Assembly: GCA_015494005.1 (NCBI GenBank)
Contig: WGCB01000695.1
Location: 1-15,204 of the forward strand
DNA length: 15,204 bases
Reading direction: 5' to 3'
Source: Caldilineaceae bacterium
GTDB lineage: Bacteria > Chloroflexota > Anaerolineae > Caldilineales > Caldilineaceae
In this document: positions 8,160-15,096 of the stretch, in pieces
How positions within the stretch are numbered: the stretch's first letter is position 1
How the letters are laid out: each line of letters starts with the position of its first letter
Position numbers and translations under genes: made by a program
Notes under the pieces: model-generated
The model's database searches: none
What the model saw: only the letters and a program-made list of their open reading frames with translations
What the model was told of the DNA's origin: nothing

Positions 8160-8693
8160 ATGACCTACGAAGAGATGTTCAAAGAGGTGGCCGAGAAATA
8201 CGGCCTGCGCTGGGAGCTCCTGGCCGAGCAGGCCTACCGGGAGAGCCGCATGGATCCCAACGCGGTGGGCGCCGCGGACGACATGGGGCTCATGCAGATC
8301 ATCCCCAGCACCTGGCAGGAGTGGGCGCCCAAAGTGGGGGCCCGGGATCCCTTCGACGCCTACGAGAACCTCATCGTGGCCGCGGCCTACCTGGCCTATC
8401 TGCGGGACTACTTCCAGGAGCTGGGCTATCCTGAGTACTACTGGACCTTGGTGGCCTACAACTGGGGGCCGGGCAACCTGCGTCGTCACCTGGAGAGCGG
8501 CCTGGGCTGGAACGACCTGCCCACGGAGCGGCGCAACTACGCCCTGAGCATCATCCTGGGCTCCCAGGCCCGGGCCCTGGGGCAGCTGGGCGTGGAGGAA
8601 GGCGCCCGGGGCCTTGAGGAAGCGACGGCGGCCGAGCCTGCCGAGCCGGACGACGACGCCGAATTCCGCCGGCTCCTGGCCCGCCCGGTCTGA
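8160..8693 (+). CDS. lytic transglycosylase (SLT) fold protein without signal peptide
   Basis: 177 residues carrying a soluble lytic transglycosylase domain of the goose-lysozyme-like type. These enzymes cleave the MurNAc-GlcNAc bond of peptidoglycan. The motifs are in order: AYRESRMDPNAVG with the catalytic Glu28, GLMQIIPSTW (43-52), and AYNWGPGN (99-106). The domain covers about residues 5-120, and the Glu/Ala-rich tail (about 145-170) looks disordered. There is no signal peptide or membrane helix. The ATG at 8160 follows GGGAG (8147-8151) at 8 nt spacing, and upstream in the same frame a stop codon (8103-8105) comes before any start codon, so an N-terminal extension cannot be missing. Export by another route, phage-like release, or a non-canonical cytoplasmic role are open. 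It is transcribed from its own TATAAT promoter. Confidence 0.85.
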   Translation: MTYEEMFKEVAEKYGLRWELLAEQAYRESRMDPNAVGAADDMGLMQIIPSTWQEWAPKVGARDPFDAYENLIVAAAYLAYLRDYFQELGYPEYYWTLVAYNWGPGNLRRHLESGLGWNDLPTERRNYALSIILGSQARALGQLGVEEGARGLEEATAAEPAEPDDDAEFRRLLARPV

Positions 8694-8717
8694 TGGGGCT
8701 GGCCCTGGCCGGCCCCA
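8694..8717 (+). terminator. hairpin terminator of the transglycosylase gene
   Basis: TGGGGC (8694-8699) and GCCCCA (8712-8717) form the base of a stem that extends inward through a G-T wobble and GGC/GCC to a 4-nt loop. It starts directly after the stop codon and is followed by GGTTT, a weak T-tract. Confidence 0.55.
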
Positions 8718-8760
8718 GGTTTCCCTGGCAACAAAACTTGCTGGCTTACCCCGACCTGAG

Positions 8761-8789
8761 GTGACATTCCCTGCCCCTTGTGCTATCAT
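8761..8789 (+). promoter_or_regulatory. promoter of the aminotransferase gene
   Basis: GTGACA (8761-8766, one mismatch to TTGACA) and an extended -10, TGcTATCAT (hexamer 8784-8789), are spaced by 17 bp. The predicted start near 8796 rules out a GTG start at 8780 for the following gene. Confidence 0.7.
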
Positions 8790-8851
8790 CAGGCCCAAAC
8801 ACCGGGCAGACACGACCCATCCCAGAGAACCGCTGCACCAGGAGAACACCT

Positions 8852-10105
8852 GTGGCCTCACGGCAGCACCGATCGCCAGCGCCCACATCCTTCACACCGG
8901 CCCGCCGGGTGCAACACTTCGGCCCCACGGTCTTCGCGGAGTTCACCGCGCTGGCCAACCAGCACGGCGCGGTGAACCTGGGCCAGGGCTTCCCGGACTT
9001 CCCCGCGCCGGCGTTCATCAAGGAGGCGGCTCGGGAGGCCATCGCCCAGGATCGGAACCAGTACACCCGCAGCGCCGGGCACCCGAGCCTGGTCCAGGCC
9101 CTGGCTCACGTTTATGCCCCTCTCTTTCGCCGCCTTCTGGACCCCCTGACCAACTTCGTGGTCACTGCGGGGGCTACGGAGGCCATCTTCGCCACCATGC
9201 AGGCCCTCCTGGATCCCGGGGACCAGGTCATCCTCATCGAGCCCTTCTACGACAGCTACCCGGCCTCGGTGACCATGGCCGGGGGCGAACCGATCTACGT
9301 GCCCCTGCGCCCCCAAGATGGGGCGGCCCAGGCCACGGAATGGGCCCTGGACCTGGACGAGCTGGCCCAGGCCTTCACCGAGCGGACCCGGCTCCTGGTC
9401 CTGAACACGCCCCACAACCCGGTGGGGAAGGTCTTCAATCGGGAGGAGCTGACGGCCATCGCCCGGCTGGTCCAGGAGCACGATGTTCTGGTGCTGAGCG
9501 ACGAGGTCTACGAGTGGATGGTCTACGACGGGGTGGAGCACGTGCGCATCGCCAGCCTGCCCGGCATGTGGGAGCGGACCATCACCCTGGGCAGCGCGGG
9601 GAAGACCTTCTCCGTCACCGGCTGGAAGATCGGTTGGGCCATCGCCCCGCCCCACCTGGCCAAGGCCATCCTCATGGCCCACCAGTGGATCCCCTTCTGC
9701 GTGGCCACCCCCCTGCAGGAAGCCGTGGCCCAGGCCTTCGAGCAGGCCCCGGAGGAGGGCTACTTCGACTGGCTCTCGGCCATGTACCAGGCCAAGCGGG
9801 ACCGGCTGATCCGGGTCCTGGAGGAGACAGGGTTCGTCCCCACGGCGCCCCAGGGCTCCTATTTCGTGGTGGCGGACACCCGGCAGCTGGACGTGCCGGA
9901 GACGGCCCTGGACGCCTCCGAGCCTCGGGACGTGGCCGTCTGCCGCTGGCTGACCACGGAGGTGGGGGTGGCGGCCATTCCGCCCTCGGCCTTCTACAGC
10001 CCGGAGCACAAGCACCTGGCCCAACATCTGGCCCGCTTCTGCTTCTGCAAGACCGATTCGGTCCTGGACGAGGCGGCCCAGCGATTGACCGATAAACTCC
10101 TTTGA
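8852..10105 (+). CDS. class I/II PLP aminotransferase, methionine/kynurenine aminotransferase type
   Basis: 417 residues of a fold-type I, pyridoxal-phosphate aminotransferase close in motif style to methionine aminotransferase YbdL and kynurenine/glutamine transaminase K. Visible features are NLGQGFPDFPAP near the N-terminus, NTPHNPVG with the cofactor-contacting Asn189, SDEVYEWMVYD with Asp217 and Tyr220, and the GSAGKTFSVTGWKIGW block with the Schiff-base Lys251. A C-terminal RFCFCK segment holds the Arg expected to bind the substrate carboxylate. The start is taken as GTG 8852: AGGAG (8840-8844) sits 7 nt upstream, and the in-frame GTG at 8780 lies upstream of the predicted transcription start. 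The reaction is amino-group transfer between an amino acid and a 2-oxo acid. The preferred amino acid cannot be fixed from sequence. pepA follows after 66 nt, consistent with amino-acid salvage. Confidence 0.88.
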   Translation: MASRQHRSPAPTSFTPARRVQHFGPTVFAEFTALANQHGAVNLGQGFPDFPAPAFIKEAAREAIAQDRNQYTRSAGHPSLVQALAHVYAPLFRRLLDPLTNFVVTAGATEAIFATMQALLDPGDQVILIEPFYDSYPASVTMAGGEPIYVPLRPQDGAAQATEWALDLDELAQAFTERTRLLVLNTPHNPVGKVFNREELTAIARLVQEHDVLVLSDEVYEWMVYDGVEHVRIASLPGMWERTITLGSAGKTFSVTGWKIGWAIAPPHLAKAILMAHQWIPFCVATPLQEAVAQAFEQAPEEGYFDWLSAMYQAKRDRLIRVLEETGFVPTAPQGSYFVVADTRQLDVPETALDASEPRDVAVCRWLTTEVGVAAIPPSAFYSPEHKHLAQHLARFCFCKTDSVLDEAAQRLTDKLL

Positions 10106-10127
10106 ACTCAAAACTCCGTTGAACTCA
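10094..10127 (+). repeat. 17-bp tandem duplication across a stop codon
   Basis: AAACTCCTTTGAACTCA (10094-10110) is followed directly by AAACTCCGTTGAACTCA (10111-10127), with one mismatch in 17. The first copy contains the last codons and TGA stop of the aminotransferase, the second is non-coding. This looks like a recent slippage duplication. Confidence 0.8.
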
Positions 10128-10171
10128 ATCGGCGCGGGTTTGCCACCCGGCCTGGAAAGGAACCTGGATCT

Positions 10172-11671
10172 ATGGAAGTCCTGAGCGCCCAAGGCAACAT
10201 TGCCCAGTTTGAGGCGGACTGCGTGGTGGTGAACCTCTTCGAAGGGGTGACCCGGCCCGGAGGCGCCACCGGCGCCGTGGACAAGGCCCTGGATGGGGCC
10301 ATCCGCCAGCTCATCGCCAGCGGTGACTTCACCGGCAAGCGCAACGAGACTGCCCTCCTCTACACCCACGGCCGCCTGCCCGTGCCTCGAGTCCTGGTGG
10401 TGGGCCTGGGCCAGCGGGAGAAGTTCGACCTGCAGGGGGCTCGCCAGGCCGCCGGCGCAGCGGCTCGGGCCCTGGAAAAGGTGAAGGGCGTCAAGCGCTA
10501 CGCCACCATCGTCCACGGGGCCGGGGTGGCCGGCCTGGATCCCCAGGAGGCGGCCCAGGCCGTGGCCGAAGGCACGCTCCTGGGCTGCTACCGCTTCCGC
10601 AAGTACCAGCGGGAGACGCCGGAGCCCTCCCTGGAGGCCTGCACCGTGGTGGAGTTCGACGCCGCCAAGCTGTCCTCGGTGGAGCAGGGCATCCAGGCCG
10701 GGACTGTCCTGGCCCAGGCGGTGAACCGGGCCCGGGACCTGGTCAACGAACCGGCCAACATGCTCACCCCGGTGGAGCTGGCCCGCCGGGCCCAGGCCAT
10801 GGCCCAGGAGGCTGGCCTGGCCTGCACCGTCCTGGGGGAGGACGAGATGCGGGAGCTGGGCATGAACATCCTGCTGGCCGTGAGCCAGGGCAGCGCCCAG
10901 GAGGCCCAGCTGGTGATCCTGGAGCACGCGCCGGCCGGGACCGAGGAGGACGCTCCCCTGGTCCTGGTGGGCAAGGGCATCACCTTTGACACCGGGGGCA
11001 TCAGCCTGAAGCCGCCCACCGACATGTGGAAGATGAAGGACGACATGGGTGGCGCGGCGGCCATCATCGGCGCCATGGAGGCCGTGGCTCGGCTGGGGAT
11101 CCCCCGGCGGGTCATCGGCGTGGCGGCCTGCGTGGAGAACATGCCCGACGGCAAGGCCTATCGCCCGGGGGACGTCTTCGCGGGCATCACCGGCAAGACC
11201 ACGGAGATCATCAGCACCGACGCGGAGGGGCGGCTGGTCCTGGCGGACGCGCTGGGCTACGTGGCTCGTTTCCAGCCGGCCGCGGTGGTGGACGCGGCCA
11301 CCCTCACCGGCTCCGCGGGCATCGCCCTGGGCAAGCTGGCCGCGGCCCTCTGCAGCAACGACGACGCCCTGCAGGAGCAGCTCCTGGCGGCCAGCAAGCG
11401 CACCGGCGAGCGGCTCTGGCCCATGCCCATGTACGACGAGTACAAAGAGCTCATCAAGAGCGACGTGGCCGAGGTCAAGAACAGCGGCGGGCGCTACGGC
11501 GGGGTGAGCATCGGCGCCAAATTCCTGGAACATTTCACCGAGGGGTATCCCTGGGCGCACCTGGACATCGCCTCGGTGGTGCTGGCGGACAAGGACGTGG
11601 ATCCCATCACGCCCAAGGGGGCCACGGGATTCGGCGTCCGTCTGCTGGTCGATTTTGTGCAGTCGGCGTAG
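10172..11671 (+). CDS. pepA: leucyl aminopeptidase (peptidase family M17)
   Basis: 499 residues, the usual length of cytosol aminopeptidase PepA. The enzyme removes N-terminal residues, preferably leucine, from peptides and works as a hexamer with two metal ions. The N-terminal regulatory domain covers about 1-170 and the catalytic domain the rest. Metal ligands line up with those of E. coli PepA two residues earlier: Lys268 and Asp273 (VGKGITFDTGGISLKP), Asp291 (MKDDMGG), Asp350 and Glu352 (STDAEGRLVLADAL). The catalytic Lys280 and Arg354 are both present. The ATG at 10172 is preceded by AAGGA (10157-10161). E. coli PepA also binds DNA in XerCD recombination and carAB control; nothing here tests that role. 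The upstream aminotransferase suggests shared peptide and amino-acid catabolism. Confidence 0.95.
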   Translation: MEVLSAQGNIAQFEADCVVVNLFEGVTRPGGATGAVDKALDGAIRQLIASGDFTGKRNETALLYTHGRLPVPRVLVVGLGQREKFDLQGARQAAGAAARALEKVKGVKRYATIVHGAGVAGLDPQEAAQAVAEGTLLGCYRFRKYQRETPEPSLEACTVVEFDAAKLSSVEQGIQAGTVLAQAVNRARDLVNEPANMLTPVELARRAQAMAQEAGLACTVLGEDEMRELGMNILLAVSQGSAQEAQLVILEHAPAGTEEDAPLVLVGKGITFDTGGISLKPPTDMWKMKDDMGGAAAIIGAMEAVARLGIPRRVIGVAACVENMPDGKAYRPGDVFAGITGKTTEIISTDAEGRLVLADALGYVARFQPAAVVDAATLTGSAGIALGKLAAALCSNDDALQEQLLAASKRTGERLWPMPMYDEYKELIKSDVAEVKNSGGRYGGVSIGAKFLEHFTEGYPWAHLDIASVVLADKDVDPITPKGATGFGVRLLVDFVQSA

Positions 11672-11759
11672 AAGATTCGGGGGCGCGGGGTGGAGCCACG
11701 GGCATCCACTGTCCAGCTCCGGTCACGAACAACATCCACATGTGGGAGGAAGAAGAACC

Positions 11760-12533
11760 ATGCGACAATCCGGCATCTCTCGACCCGATCCCCGGCGGCG
11801 GGGTGCTCCTGGCCCACTGGGGCCGCGTCTGGGACTGAGCCTGATCGGGGCTATGGCCATCCTGGCGGTGACCGGGACAGCCGTTTGGGCTGCTCCTGTC
11901 CTCCAGGAGTCCACGGTGGACACCAGCAACATCATGCCGGCCCTGGTGCCCATCCTGGCGGCCGCGGCCAGCGTGGAGCGGGCCATCGAAGTGGGCTGGA
12001 ACTACATCGAGTGGGGGCTGCTGCGTTTCGCCGGCTGGCGTCCCAACGACCTGAAGCTGCCCAGCTACATCCAGTTCAAGAGCGGCACCAGCCTGCTGGC
12101 CGGTCTCTTCCTGGGCGTGGTGGTGGCCAACTACACCAACATGCGCCTGCTCACCTTCGTCAAGCCCATGGTGCCGGGGCTCATGACGGCCGTGCCTCCG
12201 GTCTGGGACATCGTCCTCACCGGTCTGGTCATCGGCGCGGGCTCCAAACCGGCCCACGACATCCTGGGGCTGCTCACCCAGCTGAAGAACTTCACCGGCA
12301 ACAACGCCCTGAAGCAGCGGGAGCTGGCCGGCGCAGCCCTGGCCGAGGGCGTCCTCAAGCTGGGCCAGGCCGAGACCCCCTTCAGCATCGAGGTGCCCGG
12401 CGCCGGCCCCACCCCGGTGAGCGTCTCCTCCGCCCGGGAGGCTCGGGCTCGGATGGTGGGCGAAGGCCCGACCGGCCCGGCCGAGTCCCCCTTGGAGCGG
12501 TACATCGACGTGATCCACAGCAAGCTCTACTGA
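11760..12533 (+). CDS. unknown membrane protein with signal-like N-terminus
   Basis: 257 residues that I do not recognise. An Arg/Pro-rich start (10-23) precedes a hydrophobic segment (about 25-46) ending in WAAP, which fits a signal peptide or signal anchor. Further hydrophobic stretches lie at about 58-71, 110-124 and 150-161, with a conserved-looking GAGSKPAHDIL segment at 159-169. The last about 70 residues are polar and end in an amphipathic helix, LERYIDVIHSKLY. The two or three central membrane segments with a GxGSK-x-HD loop are reminiscent of small phage-derived or holin-like proteins, but that is only resemblance. The ATG at 11760 is chosen because GGGAGG (11744-11749) lies 10 nt upstream; an in-frame ATG at 11655 overlaps the pepA end and has no support. 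The gene is the last before a strong bidirectional terminator. Confidence 0.75.
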   Translation: MRQSGISRPDPRRRGAPGPLGPRLGLSLIGAMAILAVTGTAVWAAPVLQESTVDTSNIMPALVPILAAAASVERAIEVGWNYIEWGLLRFAGWRPNDLKLPSYIQFKSGTSLLAGLFLGVVVANYTNMRLLTFVKPMVPGLMTAVPPVWDIVLTGLVIGAGSKPAHDILGLLTQLKNFTGNNALKQRELAGAALAEGVLKLGQAETPFSIEVPGAGPTPVSVSSAREARARMVGEGPTGPAESPLERYIDVIHSKLY

Positions 12534-12586
12534 GTTCAGCTGGGTTTGGGCCGCCGCCCCGCCTGGACTCCGGTATGCGTCAACAG

Positions 12587-12621
12587 AAAAGCCGACCCGC
12601 CTCTGCACAGGGTCGGCTTTT
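12587..12621. terminator. bidirectional intrinsic terminator
   Basis: AAAAGCCGACCC (12587-12598), an 11-nt loop, then GGGTCGGCTTTT (12610-12621). The T-run on the + side and A-run on the other side make it work in both directions. It separates the + strand membrane-protein gene from the convergent minus-strand sigma-factor pair. Confidence 0.9.
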
Positions 12622-12662
12622 TCGATCCAGGGTTGAGCCGGTCCGTCCAGGGCCAGGAGCCC

Positions 12663-13082
12663 TCACCCCCCGACCCGGCGCTGCCAGAGCCAGGCCACCA
12701 TCATCATGCTCAGGAGCAGGCCCAGAAGCGCCAGTGCACCTCGCCCCTCCCGCTTCTGCGCGGCTGTGGCCTCGGGGAAGAGGGCTCGCCGGGCGCTCTG
12801 GCGGCGGTGGGTGGCCAGCAGGGCCTGGCGCAGCTCCTCCCGGAAGCGGGGGGACGGGCTGAAGGAGTGGACACTCCGCCCCAGCTCCTCCATGGTGGCC
12901 TGGAGGGCCTCCCAGCTGGCCTGGCTGGCGGCTGGGTCCTGTCTGGCCGCAGCCTGCGAGAAGGCCCGGAGCCGTTGCTCCGCCTCCTGGAGCAGGTGTT
13001 CTAGCTCGGGAGCGGGCCGGCCATTCCCGGGGCGGCCGGACGTTGATGCTTTGGAGGCGAAGCGGCTGGGTAGGTTGCTCAT
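12663..13082 (-). CDS. small single-pass membrane protein, likely anti-sigma partner
   Basis: 139 residues. The first about 110 residues are charged, Ala/Glu/Arg-rich and helical, including HSFSPSPRFREELRQALLA, a pattern found in some domains accompanying ECF sigma factors (DUF5667-like). One membrane helix, GALALLGLLLSMMMVAWLW, lies near the C-terminus, giving a cytoplasmic N-terminal domain tethered to the membrane. There is no HxxxCxxC zinc motif, so it is not a classical ZAS anti-sigma factor. The start is ATG at 13082: AAGGA lies 9 nt upstream on the minus strand, inside the extension that would be coded from the TTG at 13103. It follows the sigma-factor gene by 64 nt on the same strand, the usual sigma then anti-sigma order. 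The partner role is inferred from position and topology. Confidence 0.72.
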   Translation of the reverse strand: MSNLPSRFASKASTSGRPGNGRPAPELEHLLQEAEQRLRAFSQAAARQDPAASQASWEALQATMEELGRSVHSFSPSPRFREELRQALLATHRRQSARRALFPEATAAQKREGRGALALLGLLLSMMMVAWLWQRRVGG

Positions 13083-13113
13083 AGGGCCAATTCCTTGAAC
13101 CAATGCTCACTTA

Positions 13114-13153
13114 GGACGGTCAACGAGGGACGGTCAACGGGGGCAGTCAGCGG
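13114..13153 (-). repeat. 14-bp direct repeats between sigma factor and partner
   Basis: GGACGGTCAACG occurs at 13114-13125 and 13128-13139 (14-bp period), with a degenerate third copy around 13142-13153 that runs into the sigma-factor stop. On the minus strand each copy reads CGTTGACCGTCC, so the repeats could be binding sites or TTGACC-type promoter elements, but no matching -10 is seen. Confidence 0.6.
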
Positions 13154-13980
13154 CTGGGGCTCTCCTGGAGTTGTTCCGGCTCCTGGGGACTGGCCCCGTT
13201 CGAGTCGGCCCCGCCCGGCTCAGGCTCGTCCTGGGAGCTCAGCTCCTTGCGCAGGGCGGCCAGGGTGCGGAAGTAGAGGGACTTGATGGCCCCCTCGCTG
13301 CGGTTCATCAGCCGCCCGATCTCCAGGTTGGAGAGGCGCTTGCCGAACTTGTAGACCAGCAGCTGCTGCCGGTCCGAGGGCAGCCGTTGGATGGCCTGCC
13401 ACAGCTCGTGGATCTCCTCGGCCTTTTCCACCGTCTCCTCTGGCTTGGAGCGATCCAGCAGGGGGATCTTCAGCCCCTCCAGGGGCACGAAGTGGCGGCG
13501 GCTGCGGTCCCGGTGCCAGTTGGCCACCAGGTTGTGGGCGATGCGATAGAGCCAGGCGGAGAAGGGCGCGCCCCGGTCCTCGTAGTCGGGCAGCTTGGTC
13601 AGGGCCTGGTAGAAGGTACGGGCCGTGAGATCCTCCGTGTCCTGGGCGTTGCCCACCCGGTTGTAGATGTAGGCGTAGATCCGGTCCACGTAGTGCTCGT
13701 AGAGGGTGCCGAAGGCGTTGGGATCCTGCTTGGCCTGCTCGATGAGCAGCTTTTCCAGGGCCCGGCTCAGGGCGCCCTCCTGTGGCCCGCTGCCGTTGAC
13801 GCCGGAAGGGGCGGAGACCTCACCCGCGCCCTTGGCCGCAGTGGAGTTCTGTTTCGGATGGGCGTCGATGGGTGGGGATTCCACCGGCTGGCGCGATTCC
13901 CGGGCCATGCCTTCCTCAATCTGTAACACCTGGGGCCCGCATTGGTTGCGGACGATGGCGGTAGCAAGCGTGTTCGACAT
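13147..13980 (-). CDS. ECF-type RNA polymerase sigma factor
   Basis: A sigma-70 family regulator of the extracytoplasmic-function class. From ATG 13980 the protein has 277 residues. Region 2 spans about 86-161 (FGTLYEHYVDRIYAYIYNRVG, then the DTEDLTARTFYQAL and FSAWLYRIAHNLVANWHRD blocks that melt and recognise the -10). Region 4 spans about 195-246 (LPSDRQQLLVYKFGKRLSNLEIGRLMNRSEGAIKSLYFRTLAALRKEL), the helix-turn-helix for -35 recognition. Regions 1 and 3 are missing, as expected. About 85 residues of low-complexity sequence precede region 2, which is long. A farther upstream in-frame ATG at 14004 lies inside the -10 hexamer and cannot be translated; ATG 13908, with GAGGA upstream, is a second candidate start. 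The downstream membrane protein probably holds it inactive. Confidence 0.92.
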   Translation of the reverse strand: MSNTLATAIVRNQCGPQVLQIEEGMARESRQPVESPPIDAHPKQNSTAAKGAGEVSAPSGVNGSGPQEGALSRALEKLLIEQAKQDPNAFGTLYEHYVDRIYAYIYNRVGNAQDTEDLTARTFYQALTKLPDYEDRGAPFSAWLYRIAHNLVANWHRDRSRRHFVPLEGLKIPLLDRSKPEETVEKAEEIHELWQAIQRLPSDRQQLLVYKFGKRLSNLEIGRLMNRSEGAIKSLYFRTLAALRKELSSQDEPEPGGADSNGASPQEPEQLQESPSR

Positions 13981-14002
13981 AAAACTCGTCGTATGGACGT
14001 TC

Positions 14003-14032
14003 ATTATACGCGCGGAAGAGAACTCCGGGCAA
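14003..14032 (-). promoter_or_regulatory. promoter of the sigma-factor gene
   Basis: On the minus strand, TTGCCC (14032-14027) and a perfect TATAAT (14008-14003) are separated by 18 bp. The predicted start near 13996 lies 16 nt before the ATG at 13980, giving a very short leader. Confidence 0.7.
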
Positions 14033-14277
14033 ACAGGGTGGGGACGCGCTCTCCTGGAGAGAGGAAGTGCGCCCATGTGGTCACAACGCTGAGACGGGGG
14101 CCATTGTTCCCGAGCTAGTCTCCCAGAGGGCGCCTGGGGGCCTGTCCGCCCCTGGAGGGGAAACTGGTCAGCGGTTACACTCTTTTAACATTTGAGCCAT
14201 GGCCATTTTACAGATCGAGTTCATCCTGAAGGGAGGAAGGCAAACCAGGAAAACCGAGGAGACGGACTGGAAACCCG
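14033..14277. other. divergent intergenic region, no gene seen
   Basis: Together with the promoters on either side, this separates the sigma factor from the response regulator (13981-14400). I see no credible gene. It holds a CCCAG/CTGGG stem (14122-14138), a CCCC-TGGA-GGGG hairpin (14149-14160), and an AT-richer stretch (14170-14220) with GTTA-N8-TAAC (14174-14189), which may be an operator. Confidence 0.5.
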
Positions 14278-14306
14278 TTGCGGAAAAGGGAAAGGACCGG
14301 TACAAT
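14278..14306 (+). promoter_or_regulatory. promoter of the response-regulator gene
   Basis: TTGCGG (14278-14283) and TACAAT (14301-14306) stand 17 bp apart. The -10 has one mismatch to consensus, the -35 keeps only TTG. The predicted start near 14313 gives a leader of about 88 nt before the ATG at 14401. Confidence 0.55.
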
Positions 14307-14400
14307 AATGAGACCTGACAGCCCAACCAGACACCGGCGCAGTTCGCTGGCCCCTCGAGCGAATGGCGCCCCACAAGCCGCTCACACGTTCGAGGACCCC

Positions 14401-15096
14401 ATGCAGGCCACCATCTTGCTCGTGGACGACGAACCCCACATCCTGGAGCTCTGCCAGATGTACCTGGCCACCGAAGGCTTCACCATCATCACCGCCCAGG
14501 ACGGGGAGGAAGCCCTGGTCAAACTTCGGGAAAACGCGCCGGATCTCCTGGTCCTGGACCTGATGATGCCCAAGATGGACGGTTGGGAGGTCTGCCGCTG
14601 GGTGCGCCAAAGCAGCAACATCCCCATCATCATGCTCACCGCCCGGGACGACGATGTAGACAAGATCGTGGGGCTGGAGCTGGGCGCGGACGACTACCTG
14701 ACCAAGCCCTTTAACCCTCGAGAGCTGGTGGCTCGGGTGCGAGCCGTTCTGCGCCGGGTGGGGGCGTACGCGTCGGCTCAGGAAAAGGAGGAGCCTCGCC
14801 TGCAGATCGGCAATCTCTGCTTGGACCCGGGCCGATGGGAGGTGACCGTGGGCGGCCATCCTGTGCATCTGCGCAGCAAAGAGTTCGACCTCCTCCACTA
14901 CCTTATGCGGCACCCCGGCTTGGTCCTGAGCCGAGAGAAGCTCCTGGAACAGGTCTGGGGCTTCGATTTCTACGGCGAAACCCGCACTGTGGACGTGCAT
15001 GTGGCCCATCTGCGCAAGGAACTCCGAGAGAGCGATGTGCGCATCGAGACCGTCTGGGGGGTGGGGTACAAACTGGTGGGACCGGATAACCGGTAG
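14401..15096 (+). CDS. OmpR/PhoB-family response regulator
   Basis: 231 residues. The N-terminal receiver domain (about 1-120) has the acidic pocket VDDEP (Asp9-Asp10-Glu11), the phosphoacceptor Asp53 (LVLDLMMPKMDG), Thr80 (MLTARDDD) and Lys102 (YLTKPF). The C-terminal winged-helix DNA-binding domain (about 130-231) contains LRSKEFDLLHYLMRHPG, SREKLLEQVWG and a TRTVDVHVAHLRKEL recognition-helix segment, ending in VWGVGYKLV. Phosphorylation by a sensor kinase drives dimerisation and promoter binding. The ATG at 14401 has GAGGA (14392-14396) four bases upstream; an in-frame extension to 14278 is rejected because the promoter lies inside it. The stop codon overlaps the next start by one base (TAGTG), so the pair should be translationally coupled. 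Confidence 0.94.
   Translation: MQATILLVDDEPHILELCQMYLATEGFTIITAQDGEEALVKLRENAPDLLVLDLMMPKMDGWEVCRWVRQSSNIPIIMLTARDDDVDKIVGLELGADDYLTKPFNPRELVARVRAVLRRVGAYASAQEKEEPRLQIGNLCLDPGRWEVTVGGHPVHLRSKEFDLLHYLMRHPGLVLSREKLLEQVWGFDFYGETRTVDVHVAHLRKELRESDVRIETVWGVGYKLVGPDNR

Noticed and set aside
8858..11560. A 900-codon open frame on the minus strand across the aminotransferase and pepA genes
   Set aside because: It is antisense to two well-supported genes, its translation is compositionally odd (Gly, His, Gln, Val rich), it matches no family I know, and open antisense frames are expected in high-GC DNA.
11655..11759. A 35-residue N-terminal extension of the membrane protein
   Set aside because: It overlaps the end of pepA, has no ribosome binding site, and would place an Arg-rich non-hydrophobic segment ahead of a good signal-like sequence that begins at 11760.
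14278..14400. An in-frame 41-residue extension of the response regulator
   Set aside because: The predicted promoter lies inside it, and the receiver domain begins normally right after the ATG at 14401, which has its own GAGGA.
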